Of a DNA stretch of 61,653 nt, positions 18,778-28,434 are shown piece by piece. The DNA comes from Peribacillus butanolivorans (GTDB lineage Bacteria; Bacillota; Bacilli; Bacillales; DSM-1321). How positions within the stretch are numbered: the stretch's first letter is position 1; every line of letters begins with the position of its first letter. The notes beneath the pieces were generated by a model. It saw only the letters and a program-made list of their open reading frames with translations. It did not search any database and had not been told where the DNA came from. The DNA lies in NCBI RefSeq assembly GCF_001273755.1, contig NZ_LGYA01000001.1, forward strand, positions 1,589,669 to 1,651,321, in the 5' to 3' direction. The translations under genes were made by a program, and so were the position numbers.

Positions 18778-19926
18778 ATGACGATTACTTTAAATAAAGA
18801 AATGCTGCAAATGAAGAATATGATTCGTAATTTTGTTGAAAAGGAAGTAGAGCCTTACGCACAACAAATTGAAGAAGAAGATGTCATCCCACAGCATTTA
18901 GTTGAAAAATCCAAAGAACTCGGTTTATTCGGGATAAGCATTCCTGAACAATACGGTGGAATTGGCTTAAATGCGGTAGAAAAGGCTACCGTTTTAGAGC
19001 AGTTAGGAAGAACACATAATGGTTTTGTTTCATTAATTAGTGCTCACACCGGGATTGGAAGTACAGGTCTAGTTAAGCTTGCATCCGAACATTTGAAAAA
19101 TAAATATTTGCCTGAAATGGCAGCTGGTAACAAAATTGCCGCCTTTGCTCTATCTGAACCCGGAGCAGGATCGGATGCAACAAATTTGACAACAAGCGCA
19201 GTGAAAAAGGGAGATTATTGGGTTATGAACGGAACGAAGCATTTCATCACTAATGGGCCGATTGCTGATGTCTATACGGTATTTGCCTTAACCGATAAAG
19301 AAAAGGGTGCAAAAGGCGGAATTACTGCATTTTTAATAGAAAGAGATTTTCCTGGCTTAACTGTCGGTAAAAAGGACAAGAAAATGGGATTAAGAGGATC
19401 GTATACATCCCAAGTTATTTTCGAAGATTGTATCATTCCTGAAGAAAACGTAATTGGTGAAGTTGGAATGGGGTATATGTCAGCACTTAAAATCTTAGGT
19501 GAAGGGCGTGTCGGTCTGGCAGCAAGAGCGGTTGGATCATGCGGTAAATTAATTGAATTATCTGCTAAATATGCGAAAGAGCGTATTCAATTCGGCAAAC
19601 CAATTGCAGACAACCAGGCAATTCAATGGATGCTTGCAGACATGGCAACGGAAACAGAAGCGGCAAGAGCACTAACGATGATGGCGGCGCAAAAGATTGA
19701 TGAAGGGAAAAAGGTGATTAAGGAAGCATCAATGGCAAAACTATTTGCTTCTGACGTTTTTAATCGAGTAGCGGATAAGGCTGTTCAAATTCACGGGGGT
19801 ATGGGGTATATGGCGGAATATCCAGTTGAGCGTTTTTATCGGGATGCCCGCATTACGAAGATTTATGAAGGAACAAATGAAATTCAACGTTTAATTATTG
19901 CTAGGAATATATTGGAAGTTTGCTAA
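18778..19926 (+). CDS. Acyl-CoA dehydrogenase
   Basis: A 382-residue FAD enzyme forming trans-2-enoyl-CoA. FAD and substrate motifs appear in order: FALSEPGAGSDATNL near 122-136, WVMNGTKHFITNG near 147-159, GEGRVGLAARAVG near 240, QIHGGMGYMAEYPVERFYRD near 338-357. The catalytic glutamate is about 364 in IYEGTNEIQRL, the position used by short- and medium-chain and butyryl-CoA types. AAGGAGGAG precedes the start. Its electron-transfer partner (ETF) is not in the window. Confidence 0.95.
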   Translation: MTITLNKEMLQMKNMIRNFVEKEVEPYAQQIEEEDVIPQHLVEKSKELGLFGISIPEQYGGIGLNAVEKATVLEQLGRTHNGFVSLISAHTGIGSTGLVKLASEHLKNKYLPEMAAGNKIAAFALSEPGAGSDATNLTTSAVKKGDYWVMNGTKHFITNGPIADVYTVFALTDKEKGAKGGITAFLIERDFPGLTVGKKDKKMGLRGSYTSQVIFEDCIIPEENVIGEVGMGYMSALKILGEGRVGLAARAVGSCGKLIELSAKYAKERIQFGKPIADNQAIQWMLADMATETEAARALTMMAAQKIDEGKKVIKEASMAKLFASDVFNRVADKAVQIHGGMGYMAEYPVERFYRDARITKIYEGTNEIQRLIIARNILEVC

Positions 19927-20088
19927 GCGTCTTCTTTCTCTGAAACCAGGGACTTAAGCATTAAAGAGTAAGGAGTTCTGCTAAAACGGTAAAAGTATTT
20001 TACTGAAGCCAGTGAGAAATACGGAAGATGCGTAGTGGCAGATAAACCTGTACATATGCACATTAAAAATTTCAAGGGGGAGAACGAA

Positions 20089-21291
20089 ATGGGAGAAGAT
20101 ATTGTAATCGTGAGTGCTGTCCGAACACCAATTGGACGATACGGAGGTGCGTTTAAAGAAATTAGTTCGGGTCATTTGGCGAGTATTGCCATCAAAGAAG
20201 CGATCAAACGGGCAAATATAGAGGCTGAACAGGTCGATGAAGTTATCTTGGGAGAGGTTAGACAAACGACTGAATCGTCCAATGTCGCGAGAGTGGCAGC
20301 ACTTCGTTCAGGAATCCCTGATTCTGCACCCGCTTTTACAGTGAATCGATTATGTGCATCAGGAATGCAGGCCATCACTTCAGCTGCACAGCAAATAGGC
20401 TCTGGTCAAGCTAATATAGTCGTTGCAGGCGGCACGGAAAATATGAGCCGTTCACCAATTTATTTAAGAAGTGCTCGTTTTGGTGGAGACCGGACTAAAC
20501 TTGTAGATTCAAATACTGAAGCTGGACAGCAACCTCAAGAAATTTACGGGGAAAACTTAGGAATGGGGATCACAGCTGAAAATGTCGCAATACGATACAA
20601 GGTCTCTAGGGAAGAACAAGATGCTTTTTCTGTTGGAAGCCAACGAAGAGCGGCTAAAGCGATGGATGAAGGAAAGTTTAAGGATGAGATAGTTCCTGTC
20701 CAGGTTATTGATAGGAAGAGTACGATTACAATTGAAAAAGATGAATATCCTCGCCCTGACACCACTAGTGAAAAGCTTGCAAACTTAAAGCCGGCATTCA
20801 AAGAAAATGGAACGGTTACCGCTGGAAATGCATGTGGTCGAAATGACGGAGCTTCGGCATTGGTATTAATGAAGGCGAGTGAGGCTACACGGTTACAATT
20901 AAAACCAATTGCAAAGATTATAGACTGGGCGACTGCGGGGGTTTCTCCTGAAGTGATGGGAATCGGTCCGGTGCCAGCCGTTAGGAAACTATTGGAACGC
21001 ACCGGGAAAAAAGTAGAAGAAATTGGCCTTTTCGAATTAAATGAAGCGTTTGCCTCACAGGCATTGGCAGTGATTCGGGAGCTAGGCCTTGATGAAAACA
21101 AGGTCAATGTTAATGGAGGCGCTATAGCACTCGGACATCCAGTTGGATCAACGGGTGCCCGTATCGTGACAACATTAATACATGAAATGATACGCAGGCA
21201 AGAAAGATATGGAATTGCTACCCTTTGTGTAGGCGGCGGCCAAGGAATGGCCATTTTGATCGAACGATTTAAATGGCCATTAAAGGAGTAG
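20089..21291 (+). CDS. Thiolase (second copy)
   Basis: A 400-residue thiolase. The nucleophilic Cys is about residue 89 (NRLCASGMQ), the His in [10 protein letters not shown] and the second Cys in CVGGGQG. The start at 20089 ([16 protein letters not shown]) is chosen over 20035 because AAGGGGG lies just before it. It differs clearly from the first thiolase, with a longer loop around residues 120-160, so the two probably prefer different chain lengths or branching. Confidence 0.93.
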   Translation: MGEDIVIVSAVRTPIGRYGGAFKEISSGHLASIAIKEAIKRANIEAEQVDEVILGEVRQTTESSNVARVAALRSGIPDSAPAFTVNRLCASGMQAITSAAQQIGSGQANIVVAGGTENMSRSPIYLRSARFGGDRTKLVDSNTEAGQQPQEIYGENLGMGITAENVAIRYKVSREEQDAFSVGSQRRAAKAMDEGKFKDEIVPVQVIDRKSTITIEKDEYPRPDTTSEKLANLKPAFKENGTVTAGNACGRNDGASALVLMKASEATRLQLKPIAKIIDWATAGVSPEVMGIGPVPAVRKLLERTGKKVEEIGLFELNEAFASQALAVIRELGLDENKVNVNGGAIALGHPVGSTGARIVTTLIHEMIRRQERYGIATLCVGGGQGMAILIERFKWPLKE

Positions 21292-21373
21292 AAACTCATT
21301 ATGTTTCTTCTCCTTTCGGTACATAAGGTAGAAGGATGTAATAACAAGGGAACTAGAGAGGAGAAGTGACATT

Positions 21374-21778
21374 TTGCCTGTTAAAGTGGAGGATATTCGC
21401 AACCTATTCGAAAGTAGTTCATTCTTTTCACATATAGGGTTTGAAATCGTTCGATTTGAAGAAGGGAATGTTCTTTTAAAGCTTAATATCGAAGAACATT
21501 TACTCAATGTAAATGGAACACTGCACGGAGGCATTCATGCTACCATGCTGGATACTATTCTTGGAATGGTGACTCGTACTGTGACTAAATCTAAAGTTGT
21601 GACGACAAGCTTAACTGTCCATTATCTAGCCAGTATGTCATCAGGAGAATTATTTGCGGAAGCAAAAGTCCTTCAACAAGGGTACAAAATTGCCTTTACA
21701 GAGGGAGAAATTAAAGATTCCAAAGGTAATATTATTGCAAAAGGCACTGGGATATTTAAACTAATTCGTGATAAATGA
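21374..21778 (+). CDS. PaaI-type hotdog thioesterase
   Basis: A 134-residue single hotdog domain. The motif LNVNGTLHGGIHATMLDT (residues 44-61) carries the HGG and the Asp used by PaaI-family acyl-CoA thioesterases. It starts at TTG 21374 with GAGGAGAAG upstream. It would release CoA from stalled or toxic acyl- or aryl-CoA intermediates, a usual role beside CoA ligases. It lies between the second thiolase and the second ligase, in the same direction. Confidence 0.88.
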   Translation: MPVKVEDIRNLFESSSFFSHIGFEIVRFEEGNVLLKLNIEEHLLNVNGTLHGGIHATMLDTILGMVTRTVTKSKVVTTSLTVHYLASMSSGELFAEAKVLQQGYKIAFTEGEIKDSKGNIIAKGTGIFKLIRDK

Positions 21779-21935
21779 AAATGGTATGTCCGATTGTCAA
21801 TGAAATTCAGGTTAAAGTGATAGTCAAGAATCACTAATAAAGGTTTAATAAAGAAGAGCCAAAGAAAGGATTGGTTCTTACATAATTTGCAGAGTTCCAC
21901 TTTTATTTGTAGAAAAAGTAATAGGAGTGAGGGAA

Positions 21936-23549
21936 TTGATTAGAACTTGGCATGAATTTTATCCGAAAGAGACTCCTTTAGAAATTGAGATCCCATTATT
22001 GTCATTATACGATTTATTAGAACATTCGGCTCAACTATACCCTACTAATAAAGCAGTTATTGATGGTGAGAAGGAACTAACTTATTTGGAATTGAAGAAT
22101 GCATCAGATCGTTTTGCTGCGGATTTATACAATAGGGGGTTTCAAAAGAACAATCGTATAGCACTCATGCTACCAAATTGTCTAGAATATATTATCGCCT
22201 ATTATGCAATTCATCGTTTGGGTGGTGTGGTTGTTCAGGTAAATCCCTTGTATCAGCCAAATGAATTAGACTATATTTTACGGGATTCCGAAGCCACATG
22301 GTTTATTGGGCATGATAAACAAAAGAAAAAGTTAAAGCAAATCGGTTTGACTGACGAGTTTACGATTATTTCAGCTAATAATATGTTGGAAAACAGCCTT
22401 TATTCTTGGAGTGTGACAGGAAATAAGGATCTTCCTGAAATGGATATTAATCCTAAAGAAGATCTAGCTGTTCTTCAATATACTGGAGGAACAACAGGGA
22501 AGTCTAAAGGGGTCATGCTCACACATTTTAACTTAATCTCCAATGTCCATCAAGACTTTACATTTACGGCAAATGCCCTTCAACTCAAAATCCCTGGTGA
22601 GCGTATGCTTGGATTGACACCATTATTTCATGTTTTTGGTAATGGCCGTTTGAATAGTTCAGTTTATGCTGGATCGACTTATATCACTTTAGAAAAGTTT
22701 GAATTAAACAAGGTGGTAGATTTAATTAGGAAACACCGGCCAACCATTTTCCCAGGCGTTCCGACTATGTATATCGCTTTACTAAATCATCCAGATTTGA
22801 CTGCTGACGATTTAAGTTGCTTTAAATACTGTAGCTGCGGTTCAGCCCCTCTCCCGATAGAAGTCATTAATCAATTTGAAGAAAAATTGGGTATTTCGAT
22901 ATCTGAAGGATTCGGTATGTCGGAAACTTCACCTACCACTCATCGGAATCCTGTGATAGGTCAAAGAAAGCCAGGAAGTATTGGAATCCCGTATCCTAAT
23001 ACCGATGCTAAAATTGTGGATATCGAAACAGGGATAAATGAATTGCCAACTGGTCAGGCTGGTGAACTGATCATTAAAGGCCCGCAGGTGACGAAGGGTT
23101 ATTGGAAAAATCTTGAGGAAACTGCAACGGCTTTGCGGGACGGTTGGTTATATACTGGGGACATCGCGAGGATGGATGAAGAAGGATATTTCTATATTGT
23201 AGGCAGAAAGAAGGATATGATTATTGCTAGCGGCTACAATATTTACCCAATTGAAGTGGAAGATATCATCTATCAGCACCCGAGCGTAGAGGAAGCATGT
23301 GTTTTTGGAATACCAGATAAATATCGAGGGGAAACAGTCAAAGCCGCTATTGTCCTAAAGAAAGGGGTGTGTGTAACGGCGCAGGAAATCATGGATTTCT
23401 GCTATAAACGTTTGGCCAGATATAAGGTACCACGTAGATTTGAGTTCAGGGAACAATTGCCGAAATCTACCGTAGGGAAAATATTGCGGCGAATATTATT
23501 GGAAGAAGAAATGGAGAAGCAAACTACAATAACTAAAGGTGAAAGGTAA
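21936..23549 (+). CDS. Long-chain fatty-acid--CoA ligase-like AMP-binding enzyme (second copy)
   Basis: About 537 residues, colinear with the ligase at 14265 (shared FPGVPTMY and LRNCSCGSAPLP-like segments, GEGFG/SEGFG). ATP motif YTGGTTGKSKGVMLTH, YTGDIARMDEEGYFYIVGRK, and the catalytic lysine in KSTVGKILRR. A GTG at 21927 overlaps the ribosome site AGGAG (21923-21927), so TTG 21936 with eight-base spacing is preferred. The two paralogues bracket the locus, pointing to an internal duplication or two related acids. A strong terminator follows. Confidence 0.92.
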   Translation: MIRTWHEFYPKETPLEIEIPLLSLYDLLEHSAQLYPTNKAVIDGEKELTYLELKNASDRFAADLYNRGFQKNNRIALMLPNCLEYIIAYYAIHRLGGVVVQVNPLYQPNELDYILRDSEATWFIGHDKQKKKLKQIGLTDEFTIISANNMLENSLYSWSVTGNKDLPEMDINPKEDLAVLQYTGGTTGKSKGVMLTHFNLISNVHQDFTFTANALQLKIPGERMLGLTPLFHVFGNGRLNSSVYAGSTYITLEKFELNKVVDLIRKHRPTIFPGVPTMYIALLNHPDLTADDLSCFKYCSCGSAPLPIEVINQFEEKLGISISEGFGMSETSPTTHRNPVIGQRKPGSIGIPYPNTDAKIVDIETGINELPTGQAGELIIKGPQVTKGYWKNLEETATALRDGWLYTGDIARMDEEGYFYIVGRKKDMIIASGYNIYPIEVEDIIYQHPSVEEACVFGIPDKYRGETVKAAIVLKKGVCVTAQEIMDFCYKRLARYKVPRRFEFREQLPKSTVGKILRRILLEEEMEKQTTITKGER

Positions 23550-23624
23550 GCGTACTTGTTATTAAAAAACTTTGGGACTGTAATAAGTGATTCAGAGCTT
23601 ACTATTCATATAAACATCAAGAAA

Positions 23625-23675
23625 GAACCCTAAATAAGGGGAACTTTAAAAAGGTTAACCTTATTTAGGGTTTTC
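23625..23675 (+). terminator. Terminator between the acyl-CoA locus and the convergent minus-strand gene
   Basis: AGAACCCTAAATAAGG and CCTTATTTAGGGTTTTCT form a stem of about 14 pairs with a GAACTTTAAAAAGGTTAA-type loop. T-rich flanks occur on both sides, so it may serve both strands. Confidence 0.85.
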
Positions 23676-23699
23676 TATCGTTTTTTAATAACTACCAAT

Positions 23700-24491
23700 C
23701 TATTTTCCTTTTAGAGAAATCGTAAACGAAGTCCCCTTAACTAATAATTCATGAGAAACACCATCTGCTATATCATCTGTAGTAAATGAAAAGGAAGTGA
23801 GCTCATCAATGTTTTCTTCTGAATCAATTAATAAACTAATAATGCCTTTTCTTGTTTCCCCTGGTTGGTAATCTGAGCGACTGACTTTTTTTGTTCCAAT
23901 TAAAGTATCCCCGGAGTGGATGAAATTTTTTAACGGCACATTATATGTAAGTTCATTATTAAATGTAACATTTTCCATGCTGAAAAATTGGAGCTCTTTG
24001 GAGTCTTTATTTTTCACAGAATACGTTATTTCAAGATAAGAAACCTCTTCGCCTATATCCGTTTTAGACCACGCAGCCTGTTGTTCGATTTCCTCCATGC
24101 TTAAATTTTCTTTATAGTAAATTGAATAAGCTTCTTCAAAACTTAATCCCGTATAGGACTTGAGCTCTTCCTTTGCCTCTTCTTCGAGGGAAGATAATTG
24201 AATCATGCGGATATCCTTGATTGTGATGACCATAGGTGCTAATTCAAACGACTCATTTATTGACTTTGACTCTAGTAAAGTGAAAGTTCCCCAATTTTTT
24301 TGATGGACCTTATCGCCAACTTTATCGAGATGGCTCCCACCATATTCCTGCACCTCAGGAATATTGACTTCCTTAGCTTCTATATTTTTCTGTTTTTCCG
24401 ATTTATTTTGGTTGTCGAAATAATAGAAGGTTAATACACTTACTAAAATAAGTATAAATCCTGCAATTGTTGATATGACCCATCTTTTATG
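23700..24491 (-). CDS. Membrane-anchored extracytoplasmic protein, unusual start
   Basis: A secreted beta-rich protein of unknown family, resembling the DUF4352/DUF5068-type lipoprotein-like domains of Bacillus. The plain frame begins at GTG 24353 (217 residues). In the same frame upstream an open stretch encodes HKRWVISTIAGFILILVSVL, then TFYYFDNQ: a clear transmembrane anchor reaching to about 24491. No ATG, GTG or TTG begins that stretch. An ATG at 24499-24501 with AAGGAGGG in front is one base out of frame and stops after four codons. Either a frameshift broke the start or an ATC/ATA start is used. Confidence 0.6.
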   Translation of the reverse strand, partial: HKRWVISTIAGFILILVSVLTFYYFDNQNKSEKQKNIEAKEVNIPEVQEYGGSHLDKVGDKVHQKNWGTFTLLESKSINESFELAPMVITIKDIRMIQLSSLEEEAKEELKSYTGLSFEEAYSIYYKENLSMEEIEQQAAWSKTDIGEEVSYLEITYSVKNKDSKELQFFSMENVTFNNELTYNVPLKNFIHSGDTLIGTKKVSRSDYQPGETRKGIISLLIDSEENIDELTSFSFTTDDIADGVSHELLVKGTSFTISLKGK

Positions 24492-24629
24492 GATATCTCA
24501 TCCCTCCTTGTCTTAAACCATTGATGTAACAAACTATAATATATCATTTTTTCGCCAATGGTGGGATGAAGCACCTGAAAGTGACAGGTTAGTTTAATAT
24601 GAGTTTATATTATGTGTTAAAATTTGGAT

Positions 24630-24737
24630 ATGGGAGAGTTAGAGGTATTTGACTTTTTAAGACTTGTTTTTATTATTAGTTTATTTATTATATTGACTAT
24701 TCTATTTGCTAAAAGAAATCGAACAAAAGACCATTAA
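24630..24737 (+). CDS. Possible 35-residue single-pass membrane peptide
   Basis: A short frame MGELEVFDFLRLVFIISLFI, then ILTILFAKRNRTKDH: an acidic start, one hydrophobic helix and a basic tail in the positive-inside pattern. No good ribosome site is seen before the ATG; an alternative TTG lies two codons upstream. The rest of 24502-25014 holds nothing else readable. Confidence 0.3.
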   Translation: MGELEVFDFLRLVFIISLFIILTILFAKRNRTKDH

Positions 24738-25014
24738 ATGGCGTAAACCTCAGATGGTAAATAACAAATTAAGGGGATTTATCAAATTCATAATGTAATA
24801 ATTATCCAATAATTATCACATCCGATTAGCTAAATACAATGATTTAATGGTGTGGCAACAAAAAGCCTTGACCATTATTTGAGTTGGTTTCAATTCCTCG
24901 ATAATATGAAACATAGAAGTGATAATGCTTCTATAAGTAAAATGATGTTGCAAAGTTATTTATTTCCAATATGAAACTTATTACTCTTTAAGTAGGTATC
25001 AATATTAGAAGTTC

Positions 25015-25060
25015 TATTAATCAACTAACTAGGTGCTTCAGTTTAATAAGAAAGAGGTTT
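25015..25060 (+). repeat. Dispersed repeat, left half only
   Basis: TCAACTAACTAGGTGCTTCA and TTTAATAAGAAAGAGG match the left motif and the ATAAGG segment of the family, with no hairpin or right motif. It lies 20 bases before the start of the next gene and contributes to its leader. Confidence 0.55.
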
Positions 25061-25079
25061 ACCCACAATGGAGGTAAAT

Positions 25080-26051
25080 ATGAAGAAGATGTTAAAACAT
25101 ATGATGATAATATTTACAATTATTTTTGGGATTTTTGTATTATTATTTATTTCCAGTTTTATTAATCATAAAATACAATTATCGAAGGAAGATAAACTGT
25201 TTATTCCAATTGGGAAAATTGTAGAAGTGAATGGTCATCAAATGCACGTTTATATAGAAGGAAATGGAGATGAAACTCTTGTTTTTATGTCAGGCGGTGG
25301 CACGAGCTCATCTATATTAGATTTTAAATCACTATATTCTTTGTTAAGCGATAAATATAAAATTGTTGTTGTTGAAAAGGCAGGTTATGGATTTAGTGAG
25401 GTTACAAATTCTGCCCGAGATATTGATACAATCCTATCTGAAACAAGGGGAGCTCTTCTAAAATCAGGGGTTGAAGGACCATATATGTTATTTCCTCATT
25501 CTATGTCTGGCATTGAAGCATTGTATTGGGCTCAAGAATATCCTGATGAAGTAAAAGCGATTATAGGATTAGATATGGCCGTTCCTGCTGCATATGAAGG
25601 TTATTATATAAATATGCCCCTTATTCGATTAGGTGCTTTTGTTGCAAATACTGGTTTAACGAGGTGGATTCCAAACCTCTCCGAAAGCGATGCAATAAAA
25701 TACGGAACTTTATCAGATGAGGAAAAAGAATTATATAAAGTGATTTTTTATCGTAGAACATCGACTAAAAATATGATCAATGAGGTAGATGAGATAAAAA
25801 CAAATGCAAAAAAAGTCGAAGAAGGTGGAATGCCATATGTCCCTATGCTTTTGTTTTCATCGAATGGTCAGGGAACGGGTTGGGATGGAAATACGTGGAA
25901 TAGCATTCAAAAGGATTTTATCAGTAATGCCGATAACGGGAAGCTAATTAAATTAGATTGCTCCCATTATGTTCATAATATCGAAAATGAACGAATAGAC
26001 AAAGAATCAGAAAAATTCATGGAAAGTTTAAAACTGCTAAAGACGAATTAA
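25080..26051 (+). CDS. Membrane-anchored alpha/beta hydrolase
   Basis: A 323-residue protein with an N-terminal transmembrane helix (about residues 8-28), then an alpha/beta hydrolase domain facing outward. The oxyanion segment is VFMSGGGTSS, the nucleophile Ser about 141 in PHSMSG, and a late His in CSHYVHNI completes the triad. GGAGG sits six bases before ATG 25080; the ATG at 25068 overlaps it and is rejected. The substrate is unknown. Half a dispersed repeat forms its upstream leader. Confidence 0.85.
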   Translation: MKKMLKHMMIIFTIIFGIFVLLFISSFINHKIQLSKEDKLFIPIGKIVEVNGHQMHVYIEGNGDETLVFMSGGGTSSSILDFKSLYSLLSDKYKIVVVEKAGYGFSEVTNSARDIDTILSETRGALLKSGVEGPYMLFPHSMSGIEALYWAQEYPDEVKAIIGLDMAVPAAYEGYYINMPLIRLGAFVANTGLTRWIPNLSESDAIKYGTLSDEEKELYKVIFYRRTSTKNMINEVDEIKTNAKKVEEGGMPYVPMLLFSSNGQGTGWDGNTWNSIQKDFISNADNGKLIKLDCSHYVHNIENERIDKESEKFMESLKLLKTN

Positions 26052-26059
26052 ATCTTCAT

Positions 26060-26460
26060 TTCAAAAAAATCATCGGGATTAAGATTCTCTTTTCGGAGAG
26101 ATTCTTTCAATGTGAGTTTGGGTACAGATAAAGACTTCGGAAACGAAGATGAATATTTTGGTTGGCTTGAAAAGCATCTTGCTTTATACCGTGAAGGGTT
26201 TGTGTTGATGAAGGAAAACGGAACAACCATTGGTCAACTTGAACTTACAGTACGGAGATATGAAGGCAACAAAATTGGATATGTGAATTTATTCTATTTA
26301 ATACAAAAAAAACGTGAAGGGGTTTAGGAAAAAGCTTGCACAAATATGCTTTGAACTTATTTAGAAGCTAAAGAGTCGATGAATATCACTTTCGTGTATC
26401 ACCAATCACCAAGTAACAAACAAGCACTTAGAGATAATTGTAGCTTTATAATAATGTTTG
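26060..26460 (+). pseudogene. Decayed GNAT acetyltransferase
   Basis: One gene can be followed across frames: RRDSFNVSLGTDKDFGNEDE, GTTIGQLELTVRRYEGNKIG, YVNLFYLIQKKREG, then a frame change to GLGKSLHKYALNLFRS and a stop, then VDEYHFRVSP and SPSNKQALRDN. This is the acetyl-CoA-binding core and the C-terminal strand of a GNAT enzyme. There are at least two frameshifts and one stop, and no ribosome site. Confidence 0.78.
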
Positions 26461-26495
26461 ATAATCGTAATAAACCTTCATAAATGAGCAGAAAG

Positions 26496-26538
26496 AAAGA
26501 GCATGTTTTGAAAAACGATTTGATCAAAGCATGCTCTT
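26496..26538 (-). terminator. Terminator of the DJ-1/PfpI gene
   Basis: On the minus strand AAGAGCATG and CATGCTCTT flank a loop of about 24 bases, with a TTTCTTTCT tail on that strand. Confidence 0.6.
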
Positions 26539-26571
26539 ATATTATTTCATCTCTTTCTACTTTGCATTTCT

Positions 26572-27171
26572 TTATTGTACTTTTGTATAGACAAATCCCA
26601 TGAGGTCTTTAACATGATGTGCATTTTCTTTAGATGTCAGCATTTCCAGCAATAGAAATGCCACATCAAAAGCGGTACCTGGATTTGAAGATGTAATAAT
26701 ATTGTCGTCAAGAACAATTCTCTCATTTTGTATGTTTGTGCAGAAATTCTTTAACTGCTCTTTTCTTTTACTCGTTGGATGATCGTAAGTTGTAGCTTTT
26801 CTATCTATGAGAATTCCACTTTTACCTAGTGCTAATGATGCAACACAAATACTAGCAATAGGTTTCTGTTTTGCGTGAAAATGCCGGATAACGTTTAAAA
26901 ATGACTCATTGAATGCGTCTTCATAAAAGCCGGCCTCTTCAAATCCACCAGGAATAGCCAGTGCATCGAAATCATCTAATTGAATGTCATCAACTGTTTT
27001 TTCGGGTACGACGGTGAAATTCCATGTGCAAGTTAACTTGTCCCGAAGACCGACTGTCACAACCTCAGTCGAACCGTCCCCTTCCCATTTATTCCAACCA
27101 AGCACATCTGTAAATACGCTAGCCTCGACAGCTTCAAAGCCATTAGCTAATAACAATAATATTTTTTTCAT
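26572..27171 (-). CDS. DJ-1/PfpI family protein
   Basis: A 199-residue class I glutamine amidotransferase-like protein. Conserved sites are visible: Glu13 (ANGFEAVEAS), IPGGFEEAGFY near 73-83, and nucleophile Cys109 in ASICVASLALG. Relatives include protein/nucleotide deglycase-like and stress proteins; the activity cannot be assigned further. It is divergent from an Lrp/AsnC regulator with about 130 bases between, so that regulator probably controls it. Confidence 0.9.
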   Translation of the reverse strand: MKKILLLLANGFEAVEASVFTDVLGWNKWEGDGSTEVVTVGLRDKLTCTWNFTVVPEKTVDDIQLDDFDALAIPGGFEEAGFYEDAFNESFLNVIRHFHAKQKPIASICVASLALGKSGILIDRKATTYDHPTSKRKEQLKNFCTNIQNERIVLDDNIITSSNPGTAFDVAFLLLEMLTSKENAHHVKDLMGFVYTKVQ

Positions 27172-27310
27172 CCTATATCTCCTCCAATGTCTTTATTATA
27201 TGAGCATACAAAGTTATATTACATAAGTTCAAAAAGGATATTAGTTTATTTTCATTTAAATAATAAAGAATTTAGTATATTCTATTTAATAAAAAAAGGT
27301 GAGGGGAAAT

Positions 27311-27751
27311 ATGGATCAAATAGATAAAAAAATAGTGAGGGAATTGCAATCAAATGCCAAAATTTCCATGAAGGAATTAGCAGAAGTCGTTCATTTATCT
27401 TCTCCGGCAGTTACAGAGCGTGTTCGAAAGCTAGAAGAGCAGCAAATTATTGAAGGTTATCATGCACATGTCGCATTGAAAAAAATGGATCGACCAATGT
27501 GTGCTATTATATTGTTCGAGTCGAAGGAATGTAAAGCATTAGCGAACTTTTGTCATAACCATCCGGACGTACTAGAGTGTTATCGAGTAGCAGGAGAAAT
27601 TAGCTATATTATCAAAATAGCAACACATTCTGTCGAGAGTTTAGAACAATTTATCGATGCGTCAATGCAATATGGTACACCTTCAACAAACATTGTGTTA
27701 TCTTCCCATAAAAAAAAGATAATTGATCCTTTTTTAGCGGAAGAACAATAG
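27311..27751 (+). CDS. Lrp/AsnC family transcriptional regulator
   Basis: A 146-residue protein with an N-terminal helix-turn-helix (MDQIDKKIVRELQSNAKISM, then ELAEVVHLSSPAVTERVRKL) and a C-terminal RAM (ligand-binding) domain (VLECYRVAGEISYIIKIAT). ATG 27311 is chosen over GTG 27299, which lies in the ribosome site AGGTGAGGGG. Lrp-type proteins bind amino acids and often autoregulate and control a divergent gene, here the DJ-1/PfpI gene. Confidence 0.93.
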   Translation: MDQIDKKIVRELQSNAKISMKELAEVVHLSSPAVTERVRKLEEQQIIEGYHAHVALKKMDRPMCAIILFESKECKALANFCHNHPDVLECYRVAGEISYIIKIATHSVESLEQFIDASMQYGTPSTNIVLSSHKKKIIDPFLAEEQ

Positions 27752-27787
27752 TTTGAGCTATGTTGTCATGAGTAAAGAATATATTGA

Positions 27788-27860
27788 ACAAAGCAATTAT
27801 TTTTGATATGGACAGACGATTATTCAAACAAGTTTAATTAAAGAACTAGCATTGGAAGGG
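27788..27860 (+). pseudogene. N-terminal remnant of a HAD-family hydrolase
   Basis: KAIIFDMDRRLFKQ in one frame and QTSLIKELALE in the next correspond to the DxDxT motif region of a HAD phosphatase (normally FDMDGTLFQT). The rest of the gene to about 28070 is unreadable. Confidence 0.6.
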
Positions 27861-28077
27861 ACAAATAAAAGGCCACTTATTCAAAATGTATCTATTATTC
27901 TAATGGAGATTTCATGTGAAGGATCCATTAAGATTGTTTTTCATTCACCTAGGATTTTGAGGACTAATATTTGAAAGTAATCCTATAAAGGGTGGTGGAA
28001 TATTATTTGAAAAATCGAATGGTAATAATTATTTTTCCGAACAAGTAAAGAATCCTAATACTTCGTAAGCGTAAATC

Positions 28078-28160
28078 TTCAACTAAAGAGGGCTATACTT
28101 CAATAAGGGAGTTGCTTCAGCAGCTCTTTTTCTTATGAGTTAACGGTGGAGGTTGAATAA
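28078..28160 (+). repeat. Dispersed repeat with hairpin
   Basis: Left motif TTCAACTAAAGAGGGCT, then ACTTCAATAAGGG, hairpin GAGTTGC-TTCA-GCAGCTC with a T5 tail, then TTATGAGTTAACGGTGGAGG. The stem differs from other copies by a wobble change that keeps pairing. Confidence 0.75.
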
Positions 28161-28250
28161 ATTGTTAAAATTTATAAATATTATAATGTATAATTAAAAG
28201 GAAAAAAATGAAGATTATAAAAAGTAAAAAACAATAAGGGGGTATTGTTA

Positions 28251-28434
28251 ATGAAGAAATTGGTATCGTGGTGGTAGCTCTTCTCATTTCAGTATTTTTA
28301 AGCGATTTCACTTTATTGAATAAAATTACTAGGGTTGTTCCGATAATCTCATTGGTATTAAGTGCTTTGTTTTCTGGTTGATTGGGCTACCCAATATATT
28401 AATCGCATCGGTTAGTTATTTTTTAATGCGATAA
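28251..28434 (+). pseudogene. Broken small membrane protein (DUF5316-like)
   Basis: After a strong AAGGGGGT site an ATG gives only eight codons. A shifted frame reads IVVVALLISVFLSDFTLLNK, ITRVVPIISLVLSALFSG and stops, and another reads LIGLPNILIASVSYFLMR. The composition and the FLSDFTLLNKIT segment recall small Bacillus membrane proteins of the DUF5316 kind. At least two frameshifts are needed to join the pieces. Confidence 0.5.
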
